A DNA stretch of 64,000 bases, from positions 1 through 64,000 of the forward strand of contig JBJCIZ010000824.1 of the NCBI GenBank assembly GCA_051294375.1, read 5' to 3'. The stretch is from Paraspadella gotoi (taxonomy: Eukaryota; Chaetognatha). The notes beneath the pieces are model-generated. The model searched no databases, was not told where the DNA came from, and was given only the letters and a program-made list of their open reading frames with translations. Positions 45,316-56,318 of this stretch are shown one piece after another. A program made the position numbers and the translations under genes. Positions within the stretch are counted from its first letter, which is position 1, and the number at the start of each line of letters is the position of its first letter.

Positions 45316-45693
45316 TGTCAGAAATGTTTTATTTACGTAACCTATTTTATTTTACTAAGAATTTTGTCCCTTCTCCATATGTTTAGTTTTACTTAATTTG
45401 TTTAAATTGTAAAGGTTAGGTCTCTCTCATATTTTCTTTCAATGTATCACATATAATGATATTTTTAGTTCAAAGATTTAAATGTAGCAAAACAAAGTAG
45501 AGATGAGAGAGAGAGGCAAGAATTGTAATTCACTTCATATTTTAGCTTCGTAAAGTAAGGACGTTTCATCAAATAGAATAATTCAAAACTCAACTCTCTA
45601 CTAATTCAGGTAAATCCGATAACAAACATAGATCGATCGAACATGAAATAGCTCTCTATCAACATCTGAGGGTAAAGGGTCACGCTACCGACA
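45316..45693 (+). repeat. LTR of the SGNH-bearing gypsy, plus orientation
   Basis: TGTCAGAAATG...GCTACCGACA, 378 bp, homologous to the LTRs at 3936 and 10451 but inverted. No polypurine tract precedes it. TGGTGGCCAGCGC follows and could be a primer site, so it could be a 5' LTR or a solo LTR. No clear target-site duplication is visible. Confidence 0.85.
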
Positions 45694-45950
45694 TGGTGGC
45701 CAGCGCTGCTTCTTACCTTCTTTGCAGCCTCTTTGGGTTTTCCTGCCATGGGGTTGGTAGTTTTTGTTGGGTTTGTCAGGTTCTGGGATTTTCTTTTCTT
45801 TTCCCCCGGGGGCCGAGAGTAGGGGACAGGGTGTTGGCCGTCTCTCATCTTTCGGGCAAATTGGGTGGGTTTGGTTGGACAGGGCGTTGGCCGTCTTTCC
45901 CTTCTCACCGACATGGTTAATATGAATATATATGTACAAATAAAACGAGG
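45694..45950 (-). CDS. Possible host exon, minus strand
   Basis: On the minus strand ATGGCAGGAAAACCCAAAGA starts a short basic peptide (MAGKPKEAAKK) ending at AAG|gtaaga. The same frame is open upstream with Pro/Arg-rich sequence. A duplicated acagggYgttggccgtct motif lies upstream. Weak evidence; it could be intronic sequence. Confidence 0.25.
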
Positions 45951-46220
45951 GCGAGGTAGTTTTCTCATTCCTCGGTGCTTATAATAGATTTTATTGTTAT
46001 ATTTTGTTAAAATAACAAAATTTATTAATAATAAGTGTTAAACTTAGTAAACGATAAAGTAATAAAAGAAAAATAAAAGAAAATCCAATATATAGATTAA
46101 TTGATATCGGTCAAGTTGTTTCGTTGTGCTTATCACAAATATGAAAATTATTTTATTTTGGGAATTCGCGACGTACGATGGGGTGAGCGATTTATGAAAT
46201 AGTTGATACGATATAATAAT

Positions 46221-46439
46221 TCGATTACAGTTTAACACCTCAGGTGACTGCGAAAGTTTGATACCAAAAAATGGAGAACGATAAGATCCCAGAGGAAGGC
46301 GCGAGAAATACCACGCCCGAGCCTCTGTTGGAAGATGCATCTTCTCAAAAAAAGCCAGAGGTTTTTTTAATATATTCTTTTACCGGCCAATGTAGAATGA
46401 TGGCAATATTGCTATTGTTAAGTTTTAAAAAAATTTGAT
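46221..46439 (+). CDS. Small open frame behind a splice acceptor
   Basis: After ataattcgattacag an ATG in good context (aaaaATGG at 46271) starts a hydrophilic peptide, MENDKIPEEGARNTTPEPLL, continuing to KKPE. After this a less likely hydrophobic tail runs to a TGA near 46439. It looks like a first coding exon of a host gene, but the donor (GAG|gttttt) is poor. Function unknown. Confidence 0.3.
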
Positions 46440-46498
46440 CATAAATATAGAGAGAGCAAAGAATTTTGAATTTTAACAACGATTTTTATTAATAGTTG

Positions 46499-46545
46499 GA
46501 CATGTTTCGGCTTGCTTAGTTCAAGCCTTCATCAGCATATGACAT
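46499..46545 (-). ncRNA. Hammerhead-ribozyme-like motif
   Basis: On the minus strand the core reads CTGATGA, then A, a 6-bp stem GGCTTG/CAAGCC with loop AACTAAG, then GAAAC and ATGTC. This matches hammerhead core boxes CUGAUGA and GAAA with a very short stem III ending in GUC, the form reported in Penelope-like elements. The extra A after CUGAUGA departs from the strict core. It lies next to a Penelope fragment but in the opposite orientation. Confidence 0.5.
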
Positions 46546-46769
46546 TCAATAATAAATTTTGTGCAAAAGAAGAGTGTGAGAGAGAGGGTAAAAGTTTTTC
46601 CAACAAAGTGGTAAGACAGAATAGTGGTCAGATGTGAGGACAGGTTGAAGGTGAGGGCAGATTGAGTGAGTTGTGAAAAGAAGTGAAACTTGTTAAAGAG
46701 AAAGAGAGAGTGAGAGAGAGAGAGAAAAAATAAAACAACAGAGATAAATAAATAATAAAGATACATTTT

Positions 46770-47390
46770 TTGCAATGTACAACAAAGATAAAGGAGTTGG
46801 AGGACTATGAGGTGGAAGCTTTGGCCTCTTTTCGATTGTTGCATGGGGCAGAGTCAGTCCTCTTCTGGTATCGGAAAGCAGACGATACCATTCTGGCTGT
46901 GCGCAAAGACCTCATTGAGGATCTACTAAACCACCTGAACAGCATCCATGTGCGGATCAAGTGGACATGTGAGAGGGAGGTGAATGGGTCAATTCCAATG
47001 CTCGATGTGTTGATTCAACGCAAAGAGGGCGGCTCATTGGAATTCTCAGTATATTGCAAACCAACCCACACGGACAAATACATTCCCTTCATCTCACATG
47101 CTCCCCTGTCTCACAAGCTCGCCACGGTCAGATCCCTTACCAGGAGAGCTGCACTGATTCCGTCGACCCTCGAGCTTCAGGCCGCCGAGCTTGAGCACAT
47201 CAAAAGAGCCTTGGTGATCAATGGCTACCCATTGTGGGCCTTCGAGAAGGCCAGGTATCGGCCGCACCTGGCTGAGGACAGTGGCCAACCAGGGGCTGTC
47301 CAAGTAACCGCTGACGCAGGTTCTACCTCCACCCCCAGGAGGCAGAACGGGAGCTTGCTGCTGAAGAGCCGACCGCGCCCACCACAGCGC
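46770..47390 (+). pseudogene. Penelope-like element: end of reverse transcriptase
   Basis: The frame shows the C-terminal RT region of Penelope-like elements: NHLNSIHVRIKWTCEREVNG, SIPMLDVLIQRKEGGSLEFS, VYCKPTHTDKYIPF and SHAPLSHKLATVRSLTRRA. The RT palm with its catalytic Asp pair is mostly absent, so the copy is 5' truncated. The last third is frameshifted relative to the endonuclease frame. Confidence 0.85.
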
Positions 47391-47392
47391 AA

Positions 47393-47863
47393 GTGGAAGA
47401 TAAGCAGAACGTGGGTCACTTGTCCCTCCCCTACCACCAGGGGATCACTGAAGCACTGGTGCGGGTGCTAGCAAAGCAGGGGATCTCCACTTCAGTGACG
47501 GCCCGCGGCTCCCTACGTGAGCAATTGGTGAAACCGAAAGATAAAATCCCCAGACCGAAAACATCAGGAGCCGTCTACTGGGCGGCCTGTGCAGGGGTGG
47601 GCAACCAATCCTGTGCAGCAGCATACGTGGGAGAGACAGGAAAGTCTCTGACAGATCAATTCCAACAACACAAAAAACCTTACCGTGACGCCCGAGGTCA
47701 CTATTTGTCCGCAATTGCTGAACATTCAGCAGACACAGGCCATCTGTTCAGGGAATCAGACTGTCTCGTGCTGTCCCATGACCCAAACTGGTTCTCAAGA
47801 GGTATTAGAGAGGCAATTTACATCAAAGCCCTCGAGCCCTCTTTGAACCGTGACGGAGGATGA
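47393..47863 (+). pseudogene. Penelope-like element: GIY-YIG endonuclease
   Basis: AAYVGETGKSL is the GIY-YIG-type start, followed by AIAEHSADTGHLF and REAIYIKALEPSLNRDGG, the normal C-terminal end with the metal-binding Glu. The Arg expected in the R-x2-EH segment after the first motif is Gln here (TDQFQQH), so this nuclease copy is probably inactive. Remnants of the 3' region continue to about 48025. Confidence 0.85.
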
Positions 47864-48030
47864 TTCGATCTCCCTCCAAGCTATGATTCGCTTATCAAAA
47901 GAGTGGTGGAGGCCCCGCCGCCACCACGCCCGCACAATGACTCCCCTATCTCCACTCAACGAGACAGGCGGAGACCCTTGCGCAGGCAATGGGCAAACGA
48001 TGCCTCTCCCTCAAATGCAGCAACTCAGCC

Positions 48031-48780
48031 CGAGCAGCTCGAGCAGGGTTTTCGTCGTCTGAAACAGGGAAGCAAAACGATTATGGAATATGCTAGACGA
48101 TTTCGTATTTTCTGTCTGAAATTGGATGAAATGGGATGTTGATTCTCAGTCTTTGAAGTTTATTGAGGGTCTGACGGATCGGATGATTGGCGCCGCTTTG
48201 GTATGATCGAATTATACTAGTTATACGTTTAGGGAGCTTCGTGGTTATGTGTGTGGCCTTAGAAATTCTGTGAATGATCGTTCGCGTTTTGGGATGCGGA
48301 TTGACCGACTGAAAGTTTTTTCTGTTGTGGACCAGGATGATGGTTTTCTTTTCGAAAGTGAGGGGAGTGAGGATGATTAAAATAAATCGAAATCTTTTGT
48401 CATGGTTCAATAGAAATTGCGGTACATTGAACTGGCTGAAAAGAAAAACATCGGAAGGAATGTGTGCTGGAATTGTTTTGACGAAGATTACATGGCCATG
48501 AAATGTCCTAAGAAACGATGCTTGTTTTGAAAGAAAGATGTGCAGAAAGCGAAACATTTCTCTTTAGGCTGTAGAATGGCTCCAAATAATTTTACTTCTC
48601 TCTTGAAAGCGAAAAAGAAACCAAACGATGAAAAGAAAGAGAAAGGCGGGAGAGAAAGGAAAAATAAAAGCGGTAAAGGATGACAGTTTTAGCGACGATT
48701 TTGAGGACTACTTGTTCACTGACTCTGACTCGGATTGACTAGAACGGGTTAATAGGGTTAAAGGGGTTCTTATAGAGGAT
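48031..48780 (+). pseudogene. Gag of SGNH-bearing gypsy, copy F (decayed)
   Basis: Starts abruptly inside gag (LEQGFRRLKQGSKTIMEYA), homologous to 25640-25700 on the minus strand. It continues through the zinc knuckle, where the His is replaced by Tyr (CWNCFDEDYMAMKC) and a stop interrupts the second cluster. Multiple frameshifts. Confidence 0.8.
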
Positions 48781-48834
48781 ATTGAACGAAAGAGTAAAGT
48801 CCAGCTCGATCAAGGAAGATCTGTTAATCTTGTT

Positions 48835-49353
48835 TTGAAATGTGGAGTGAAAAATATAAACAATAGAAACGGTTTTCGTGTTATTTGTTTTGAGGTCGAT
48901 ACGGGCAGCGATCGAACTGTAATTTCTAAACAAGAATGCCTAAGATTAAAATTAAACATTCTAAGATTAACTACGCCAAAGATTTTGGTTGGCATAGGAG
49001 GTGAAATATCCTCTTCTGAATATGTTATGATAACATTACAATTAAACAAAATGGAATTGAATGTTTTTGCTTATGTTATGGGAAATGAAAGTCCAACTTT
49101 GTTGGGAAGTGATGTGATGGGATATAATGATTGTAATATTGATTACGTGACTCGTGTTTTGGAAATAAAAGGCGAACGAATGAAATTGTTTGGATCGATA
49201 CGGGAAGCCAAAGACGAAGTTACAAACGATCGAGATGGGAAACAAAACATCACATTCTTTCCACTTACGTCAAAAACACTCGACCCAGCTTGCATCACTC
49301 CGGTTGAAGTGGAGATTAGTGATCACAACTTTGGTGATTGTCTTCATTCCTAA
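48835..49353 (+). CDS. Retropepsin, copy F
   Basis: 172 codons open. ICFEVDTGSDRTVIS carries the catalytic Asp (DTGS), LVGIGG and the flap region follow, and SPTLLGSDVMGYND is the conserved second motif. The protein is in phase with the short post-protease segment (TPVEVEISDHNF), then a TAA ends it at 49353. In copy D the equivalent frame continues. Confidence 0.8.
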   Translation: MKCGVKNINNRNGFRVICFEVDTGSDRTVISKQECLRLKLNILRLTTPKILVGIGGEISSSEYVMITLQLNKMELNVFAYVMGNESPTLLGSDVMGYNDCNIDYVTRVLEIKGERMKLFGSIREAKDEVTNDRDGKQNITFFPLTSKTLDPACITPVEVEISDHNFGDCLHS

Positions 49354-49369
49354 GTGGGTATTGATCCGA

Positions 49370-50800
49370 AGGATGGGGTTCATGTTTTGGGCGTTACCTA
49401 TGAGAGAAAAGAAAAAGTTTACAGAGTTTTAGTAATGAACAGGAATAAAACAGAAAGGTCTCTGAGAGCTAGGAAGATTATTAGAGAAGTGGTTTTTGAG
49501 GAAACAGATGAATCGAATAGTGATAGGTGATAGATTCAAACGTAAGTTCGACAACTCCGATCAATGTGGACGACTTACCCAAAGGTTCGAAGTTGACTTC
49601 CCATCAAGCGGATGACGTAATGGAGAATGGAGTGAAGTTTTCACCGCCGCCGAAGTCGTCTGCCCCGGATCTTGTTTTCCCGGATTTCGAAATAGATAGG
49701 GAAGCTGAATTGAAGAAAAATAGTTTGAATGAATATTGGCCTGACCGAGGTGAATTTTTGACTCAGTTTGATTGGAAAGATTTGGAGAAAGAATTATGGG
49801 AATTAGGCTCTGAGAAAGCTAATTACTATCTTGAAAAATATAAAGATATCGTTTGGAATTTTAGTGGAGTGTTTTGGGCAGGTAAATGGAGACAAATGAT
49901 AGAGAAGGTGAATCTTCCCCCTGTTGAACTTCCTATAATTAATGATCCTCTACCGACGATTGATAGATATCGACGGCAATCTCCTGCCAAACTTGAAAGA
50001 TTATGTCCAAAAATTATTGAAAGCTGGTATAATTGAGAAAACATTAGATTCTAAATTTATTTTGAATCCTCACATCGTCAGCCGACAAGTTACGAACCCT
50101 GCGACTGGAGAAACACGATTGAAAAATCGTCTGACTATCGATTATCCTTTGGTAAACAGGTTGATTGAGACGCGTGCTTATAGAATGAAATTGATGGATG
50201 ACATTCTGGCTGCTGCAAGTTGCAAGAAGCTGTTTTCTTGCTGTGATGCCACAGATTATTTCTGGCAAATTGCACTTGCGCCTGCGAGTCGTGACCTCAC
50301 CTGTTTTTACGCCGACAATGAGATTTATCGTTTTTGCGTGGTCGCCATGGGCTTGAAGTCGGCTCCGCAAGATGCGCAAAAGGTTTCCGATCATATTGTT
50401 TCAAAAATGGTTGATTTTTGCCGCGTTTTTGTCGATGATTTCATCATTTACAGCATGACCAACGACTTGCATCTGCTGCACATGTAACAGATCTTCGCGA
50501 CTATGAGTTATTTTAATTTGAAGTTCAAGGCCGCCAAAGTTTCGCTTGGACTTAAGAAACAGACGATCCTGTGGTATTGTGTTTCGTTCAAGAGCATTCA
50601 TCGTCTTCCTTCCCACAAAACTATGTCTTTGCCATAATTGAAGCCTCCGGCATCGAAAGAGCAACTTTAGAGTTTCTTGGGACTGCTTGCGTGGTTTTCT
50701 GGTACTGCATTGCTCAGGGACGCTGCTCTGCCGCTGCGAGCGATGGCGAAGAGTAGCGTTTGATTCAAATGGGGCGAGGAAAAGGAGAATGCTTTCCATC
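49370..50800 (+). pseudogene. Reverse transcriptase, copy F (stops and frameshift)
   Basis: Frames 49527-50036 and 49942-50487 cover the linker and RT palm with CCDATDYFWQIAL, VAMGLKSAPQ and VFVDDF. A TAA near 50485 and further stops to 50760 break the thumb. Otherwise very similar to the 564-codon frame of copy D. Confidence 0.85.
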
Positions 50801-50805
50801 GGTGT

Positions 50806-51942
50806 GTGAAAATTCTGTTGGACGATCGAACGGGAGTTCTACGATCTGCTGTTGAGGAAGAAGATTTCGTTCTTTTCACGGATGCAAGCCGCACTGCTCT
50901 AGGAAGTGTGCTGTGTCAGCTGCAGCGACCTTCTGATATCGAAGTACTACAGGGTGCCGATCCTGATGAGAAAAGGTTATATTTAATACAATATTATTCT
51001 AAATCTTTTGCGGGCGGCGATCTTTTGCTTCCTATTTGTCTGAAAGAATTATTTTCGTTGTCCGAATCACTTAAGCATTTCAAACAATATTTACTGGGAT
51101 GCCGAACACATGTTTTTGTTGACCAGAGAGTCGTTTCTTATTGATTAACTATGGATATAGTGAGTGAAAGAGTGGCGAGAGCTTTGAATTATATTCACGA
51201 ATTTGATATAACAGTACGTTTTATACCTTCGACTCTTAATGCTGCCGATCAATTATCGAGGAATCTAGAATCGAGTGAAAATACCTCTAAAATGCCAGAG
51301 GCTAAAAATGTTTTTCAAAATGTCATAATACGAAATTCTCTAGGGGAACAGATTCCCAACGATAATGTTTTCTCTGAGGAGAAACGTAAAGAATTGAATT
51401 TATTTTTCAAAGAGGGGAAAAGAGGGCCCTTAGCTAAGATAAATGAAATAAATTTACAAGAGTCAGATATTTACCCTTTAAACTGGTTTTGGGAAACGGA
51501 GCTGGAATTGGAGTCCGTTGCACGTCAGGGGCCCGCGCAATTGAAGAAACAGATCGAGCAGCCTGCAGCGGGGCAACGACATGAAACATTGGAACCATGT
51601 ACCAAATGTAATTGTAAAGGATTAAGCGAAACGCCAATTGAACATTGTTCTTGTTGTTATAACTGTATAACAAGTACTTATTTTATTAAAGTGACAAGTA
51701 CTAATGATTTACTCTCTAATAAACCTGTATTAAAAACGAATAAAGACTTTGATAATATACAACTTCCTACATTGAAAGAGGACGATAGAGATAAAATACT
51801 GAAATTACAAAGCGATTCATCCCAGATGTCTAAATGGAGAAAATGGATTGACGACAAAGACTCACAACCGAACAAAAGCGATACATTACTATTAGAATCC
51901 CTGGACCTAACGATATTACAACATATCTTTATTTCGGATTAA
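50806..51942 (+). pseudogene. RNase H, Cys-rich linker and acidic segment, copy F
   Basis: 50806-51144 holds FTDASRTALGSVL and the following motifs, with a TGA at about 51142. 51151-51942 holds the RNase H end (NAADQLSRNL), a linker, the Cys-rich CTKCNCKGLSETPIEHCSCC segment (51598-51665, with CCNC here CCYNC) and the acidic stretch before integrase. Confidence 0.85.
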
Positions 51943-52021
51943 TGATCAAGGCGTTATCTTTCGACTTTTCCCTGAAGAAAATGGCGACATTGATAAGCTC
52001 ATTTTAATTGATACCAAATAT

Positions 52022-52800
52022 TTGACTGAGATAACTGAAAAGGTACATGACGACTATGGACACTGCAACGCGAATACAGTTTTTAAACTGATTGCGAATA
52101 AATACTATGCACCAGGTATGAGACGCCTTATTATTAATAATATTAGAAAATGTCATGTATGTATCAGTTATAATATTAAACCGACAATAAAAGAAAAACC
52201 TTCCACGATGATGCCGATGGGTCCTAGACACATCTTATCTTGCGATATTTTGGGACCTCTGGTGAATTCTCACGGGTTTAGGTTTATTTTCTCTTGCCAG
52301 AGATTCATATATGTAGTAGAGAGTCTTTTCTAATTGCAATTAATCGACTTCTGCCCGAAGACGTGCCCAGGCTTTATGAATGATATTTGAATTCTCATGG
52401 GTTGGACTGCGTTTCCATTGACGGTAAGTGTGATACTCAACATAAAATAAATTGAATAATTTTGAAAAAGTTGGGTGTACAAGTACAACAATGTACATAT
52501 GTTAGTCGACACCAAGCCTACTCTGAACGATTGAATCAAATCTGTCTAATACGTATATTAAAATGGTTAGAGAGTGAGCCTGACTTACGTAAATGGGCGA
52601 AAATTTTGAAGAAGGTTGAGTTTTTGATAAACATGTGTCCTACAATTTTTTTGGGAGGGAAGAGTNNNNNNNNNNTGCGTTTCCATTGACGATAAGTGTG
52701 TTACTCAACGTAAAATAGATTGAATAATTTTGAAAAAGTTGGGTGTAAAAGTACAACAAAGTACATACGTTAGTCGACACCAAGCCTACTCTGAACGAGG
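52022..52800 (+). pseudogene. Gypsy integrase, copy F, truncated after the catalytic Glu
   Basis: 52022-52333 has the H2C2 finger (HDDYGHCNANT, CHVC) and LSCDILGPL. Decayed sequence follows, then 52462-52689 with AYSERLNQ. After 10 N the segment repeats (52676-52796) and breaks off at GAACGA, just after the Glu codon, where unrelated LTR-type sequence begins. Confidence 0.85.
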
Positions 52801-53120
52801 GGCGTTTACCGCCACAGCTCTTCCCCATCCCCGTCGTCCCCTCCTCCTCATCTCCTCGTCATCCCCTCCTCCTCATCCCTCCGGCAACCCTCGGGCCGGG
52901 ACCAAGGAATTCACTCTCAGCTCAGCTCTCCGGGAGTTGGGCAGAATCGCGCTCAACCTACAAGTCGGGGCACAAGAAACCTCCCTCACTCTCTCTCTTA
53001 TTTTGTACATAACCGTCTTTACTATACTTTAGACTTATTAGACTCCATATCTTAAATTACCTCTTTTCCCTAATGAGAGACTAGTTAGTACCTACCTTTA
53101 GCTAGATACCCATCTTCCCA
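52801..53120 (+). repeat. LTR-like sequence ('LTR2'), forward copy
   Basis: 52885-53120 recurs in inverted orientation at 56319-56552. It ends CCATCTTCCCA one base before a tRNA-Lys primer site, so it is read as the 3' part of a 5' LTR. The 85 bp at its left end (ccccgtcgtcccctcctcct) are not shared by the other copy. It lies inside the gypsy integrase. Confidence 0.65.
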
Positions 53121-53121
53121 G

Positions 53122-53200
53122 TGGCGCCCAATGTGGGGCTCAAACCCACGACCCCAGGATTAAGAGTCCTGTGCGCCCAATCAGGCCTCTCTCCTAGGTT
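53122..53200 (+). promoter_or_regulatory. tRNA-Lys primer-binding site, extended
   Basis: TGGCGCCCAATGTGGGGCTC is the classical tRNA-Lys primer site type (complement of CCA and the T arm). The complementarity continues beyond 18 bases through the variable loop, the anticodon stem-loop (complement of CAGGACTCTTAATCCTG, anticodon CTT) and into a D-arm-like part. A second partial copy of ccccaggattaaga is at 53213. A complete tRNA gene is excluded because the 5' acceptor strand is missing. Confidence 0.65.
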
Positions 53201-53836
53201 CAACCTACCCCAGGATTAAGATCCCGTGCTTCCGACTTTAACCGGCACCTAACCCACCCAACCCACCCGGGGGCGTTCAAAATTCCTCTCTTTTCTTTTT
53301 TTAACCTCATCTCTTCTATCTATCCTCGACTCAAAACTAACCTGGCATTTTTTTTCGTTTTACCTCAATTTTTTTTTTAATTCCGCACTCAAAACTTTTT
53401 TTAAAACTAACTTACATTTTTTTTACTGCATTTGGTAATGTGGTTACTATTGTAATAAAAAAAATTAGATGTTTTAGCAAACAAAACCGTAACTCTTTTA
53501 CAGATTTGGCGTCTCATCCGTAATTGTGTTAATTATTTCCTTTTACAGAGGGGTACGAAGCCTGTCTCTTGTTTCTTGTTTCACAATTTTTTTAAATTAG
53601 CGAAATAAATCAAACCTTTTTCCTCAGTGACACAAAACTGAATGTAAAAACTATCTCTCCTTTTCTCCAAGTGGACGATAATCTTTAAATTTTTTTCACG
53701 TCGACGACTCCCGCCTTATTTCAACCAATAGTTAAAAACAAATTCTTTTTACAGGTCTCCACATTTTCTTTCTATTCAACTAAATTTTGATTTCACCAAA
53801 TAAATGAGTATCAAAGTAAAGCAAATAAAATTAAAT
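53201..53836. other. Region after the primer site, no gene seen
   Basis: AT-rich with CT tracts and no frame that resembles gag. It ends in a 759-N gap. It could be leader of the LTR2 element or host DNA. Confidence 0.4.
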
Positions 53837-54595
53837 NNNNNNNNNNNNNNNNNNNNNNNNNNNNNNNNNNNNNNNNNNNNNNNNNNNNNNNNNNNNNNNN
53901 NNNNNNNNNNNNNNNNNNNNNNNNNNNNNNNNNNNNNNNNNNNNNNNNNNNNNNNNNNNNNNNNNNNNNNNNNNNNNNNNNNNNNNNNNNNNNNNNNNNN
54001 NNNNNNNNNNNNNNNNNNNNNNNNNNNNNNNNNNNNNNNNNNNNNNNNNNNNNNNNNNNNNNNNNNNNNNNNNNNNNNNNNNNNNNNNNNNNNNNNNNNN
54101 NNNNNNNNNNNNNNNNNNNNNNNNNNNNNNNNNNNNNNNNNNNNNNNNNNNNNNNNNNNNNNNNNNNNNNNNNNNNNNNNNNNNNNNNNNNNNNNNNNNN
54201 NNNNNNNNNNNNNNNNNNNNNNNNNNNNNNNNNNNNNNNNNNNNNNNNNNNNNNNNNNNNNNNNNNNNNNNNNNNNNNNNNNNNNNNNNNNNNNNNNNNN
54301 NNNNNNNNNNNNNNNNNNNNNNNNNNNNNNNNNNNNNNNNNNNNNNNNNNNNNNNNNNNNNNNNNNNNNNNNNNNNNNNNNNNNNNNNNNNNNNNNNNNN
54401 NNNNNNNNNNNNNNNNNNNNNNNNNNNNNNNNNNNNNNNNNNNNNNNNNNNNNNNNNNNNNNNNNNNNNNNNNNNNNNNNNNNNNNNNNNNNNNNNNNNN
54501 NNNNNNNNNNNNNNNNNNNNNNNNNNNNNNNNNNNNNNNNNNNNNNNNNNNNNNNNNNNNNNNNNNNNNNNNNNNNNNNNNNNNNNNNNNNNNNN
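53837..54595. other. Assembly gap (759 N)
   Basis: The only gap of irregular length, so its size may be estimated. Reading frames listed across it are meaningless. Confidence 0.95.
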
Positions 54596-54839
54596 CCACC
54601 AAGTGGAGGATAGTATTTTTAGTAGAAAATAATTCAATGCCAAGGTGAAATTGAAGGAGAATTTATTTAGTGAAACATCGAAGGGGAAGAAATAATAATA
54701 ATGAGTGCGAGAATAAAATAACAATGACTTTTATATGAACTACTTTGTTTATCAAAGTAGGAATGTAAACGAGAATGGAATTTTAGGCCGGGAGAAATAT
54801 TATTTACATTTTTGTAATTTACTGAATTCTTTCTCCCAA

Positions 54840-55582
54840 TCTTCACTACCTCTTCGCTACCTCGCCCTCTCTCTCATCGATGGTTTCGGATCACGCATTC
54901 TTTTACTAACCCTCCCCTCGTTGACCCGTGAGCCGATCCTCGATCTCAGGATCTCTTTCTCGCTCCTTTTTCTTCACTCGCTCTTCTTCCCGGCCTCCTC
55001 TTCCTTCTCTCCTTTACGCTGCGCCTCTCTTTCCTCATCCCTTCCTCATTCGAGAGAGCAGCTGCGCAGGGAAGAACAGCCATGCTCTGATCAAATGACG
55101 ACTCTCCCACCACTCCTTGCCCCTCACTGGGCCCCTCACTCGATGCTCACCCTCTCTCTCTCCCATTTCGACTTCCAAACCCAAAAAAAAAAGATCGTTG
55201 ATCTCTCCCTTCTCTTTCTCTCTGGATTGCATCGTCACGTGATCAGGCTTCGCTCCCTCTCCCTTCTTGAACATCTCGTCTCTCTCTCTTTCATTTTTTT
55301 TTCTCTCTCTCTTTCCACGGTCAAAAATCTCTCTCTTTGGCTCCTGGCTGGACACTTAACGTCGTCACGTGACTAGGCATCGCTAGGAAACAAAAAAAAA
55401 ACCAGATCTGACTGAGCTCCCTCTCGCCGCTGAGTTTGCCCCCCACTTCTTCTCTCTCTCTCTCTCCCTCTCTCTCTAAAGAGAAAAGGCCGAGACCGAC
55501 GGAGACGGCCATATCTGACCCATTCGACCTATTGACCGATCGACCGGACAGAGACTGACCGGACTCTTTCTCCACTCTTTTT

Positions 55583-55618
<36 letters not shown>

Positions 55619-55620
55619 AA
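54840..55620. repeat. Pyrimidine-rich region with paired CACGTG sites
   Basis: CT-rich throughout with (CT)n near 55450-55620. Two similar segments, atcgtcacgtgatcaggcttcgc (55229) and gtcgtcacgtgactaggcatcgc (55360), each carry the palindromic E-box CACGTG. The long frames on both strands are Ser/Leu or Glu/Arg composition artefacts. The region might be a promoter or 5' UTR. Confidence 0.5.
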
Positions 55621-55815
55621 ACTTTACTTGGACGAGATCAAACAAGACAAATACAGATTCACTGGATCACTCTAGACCGACAACTACTTTCTTACAAAAT
55701 TTTACCTACGTTTTTGCTGAAGATTTTACTACGATTTCTCTACGATTTATTGGATTTCTCTTAGATTTGATCTCGATTTTGTTATGATTCTTTCTTTTCG
55801 TTGTGTTTGTAAATT
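55621..55815. other. Short unrecognised segment
   Basis: Runs of gattt, tctacgatttat and similar motifs; no gene. Ends at a 25-N gap (55816-55840). Confidence 0.4.
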
Positions 55816-55840
55816 NNNNNNNNNNNNNNNNNNNNNNNNN

Positions 55841-56318
55841 AAGTATTATTAGTGAGTTTATCCATAACATTTCTTACTTTTGTACATTCCTGTACCCACT
55901 CTTGATTCCCACTTCAAAGGCTGCGATAATTTACTTTTTGCAATTTCTATTCATATTTAGTTGAATGCCGATAAAATACCAACATCACCTTTCCTCAACG
56001 CTTATGGTTCGATCCGCTGAGGGTTAGAGGATGATGCTGATAAAGTTTCAACAAATTAGTGTATGCAGGGCAAGTCGGATGTTTTTGAGTCCCAATAACA
56101 TGTTTGAACATCTTACTCTATTGCGCATGCTTCCTTCAATAGGGACCATCTCTGGAGTCAATGCCTTTCATTGCATGTCATCGAGTACCTGGAACGGACT
56201 CTTCCCTCCCAAAGAAATGAAAGGACACATGTTTAAATCGAAAACTCAACCTTCTTCAAATTTTCGCCCATTTACGTAAGTCAGACTCGAGCCTCCTCTA
56301 ACCATTTTAATAACGTAC
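55841..56318 (-). pseudogene. Gypsy integrase C-terminal part, inverted fragment G
   Basis: The minus strand is homologous to the integrase end of the SGNH element (the counterpart of 16890-17400), from the ILKWLE segment to the C-terminal tail, with many indels. On the minus strand it follows the LTR2 copy directly. It would complete copy F if the block were turned round. Confidence 0.75.

Noticed and set aside
45316-45693. Solo LTR with target-site duplication
   Set aside because: The flanking bases on the two sides do not match, so a clean solo LTR cannot be shown.
53122-53200. A tRNA-Lys gene on the minus strand
   Set aside because: The T arm and anticodon arm are good, but the 5' acceptor strand is missing and CCA is encoded directly at the LTR edge. 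This fits a primer-binding site better.
53804-54724. Long frames of 263-297 codons
   Set aside because: They run through 759 unknown bases.
54735-55620. 213-codon plus-strand and 106-codon minus-strand frames
   Set aside because: Composition artefacts of CT-rich DNA. No motif, and the opposite frames are equally open.
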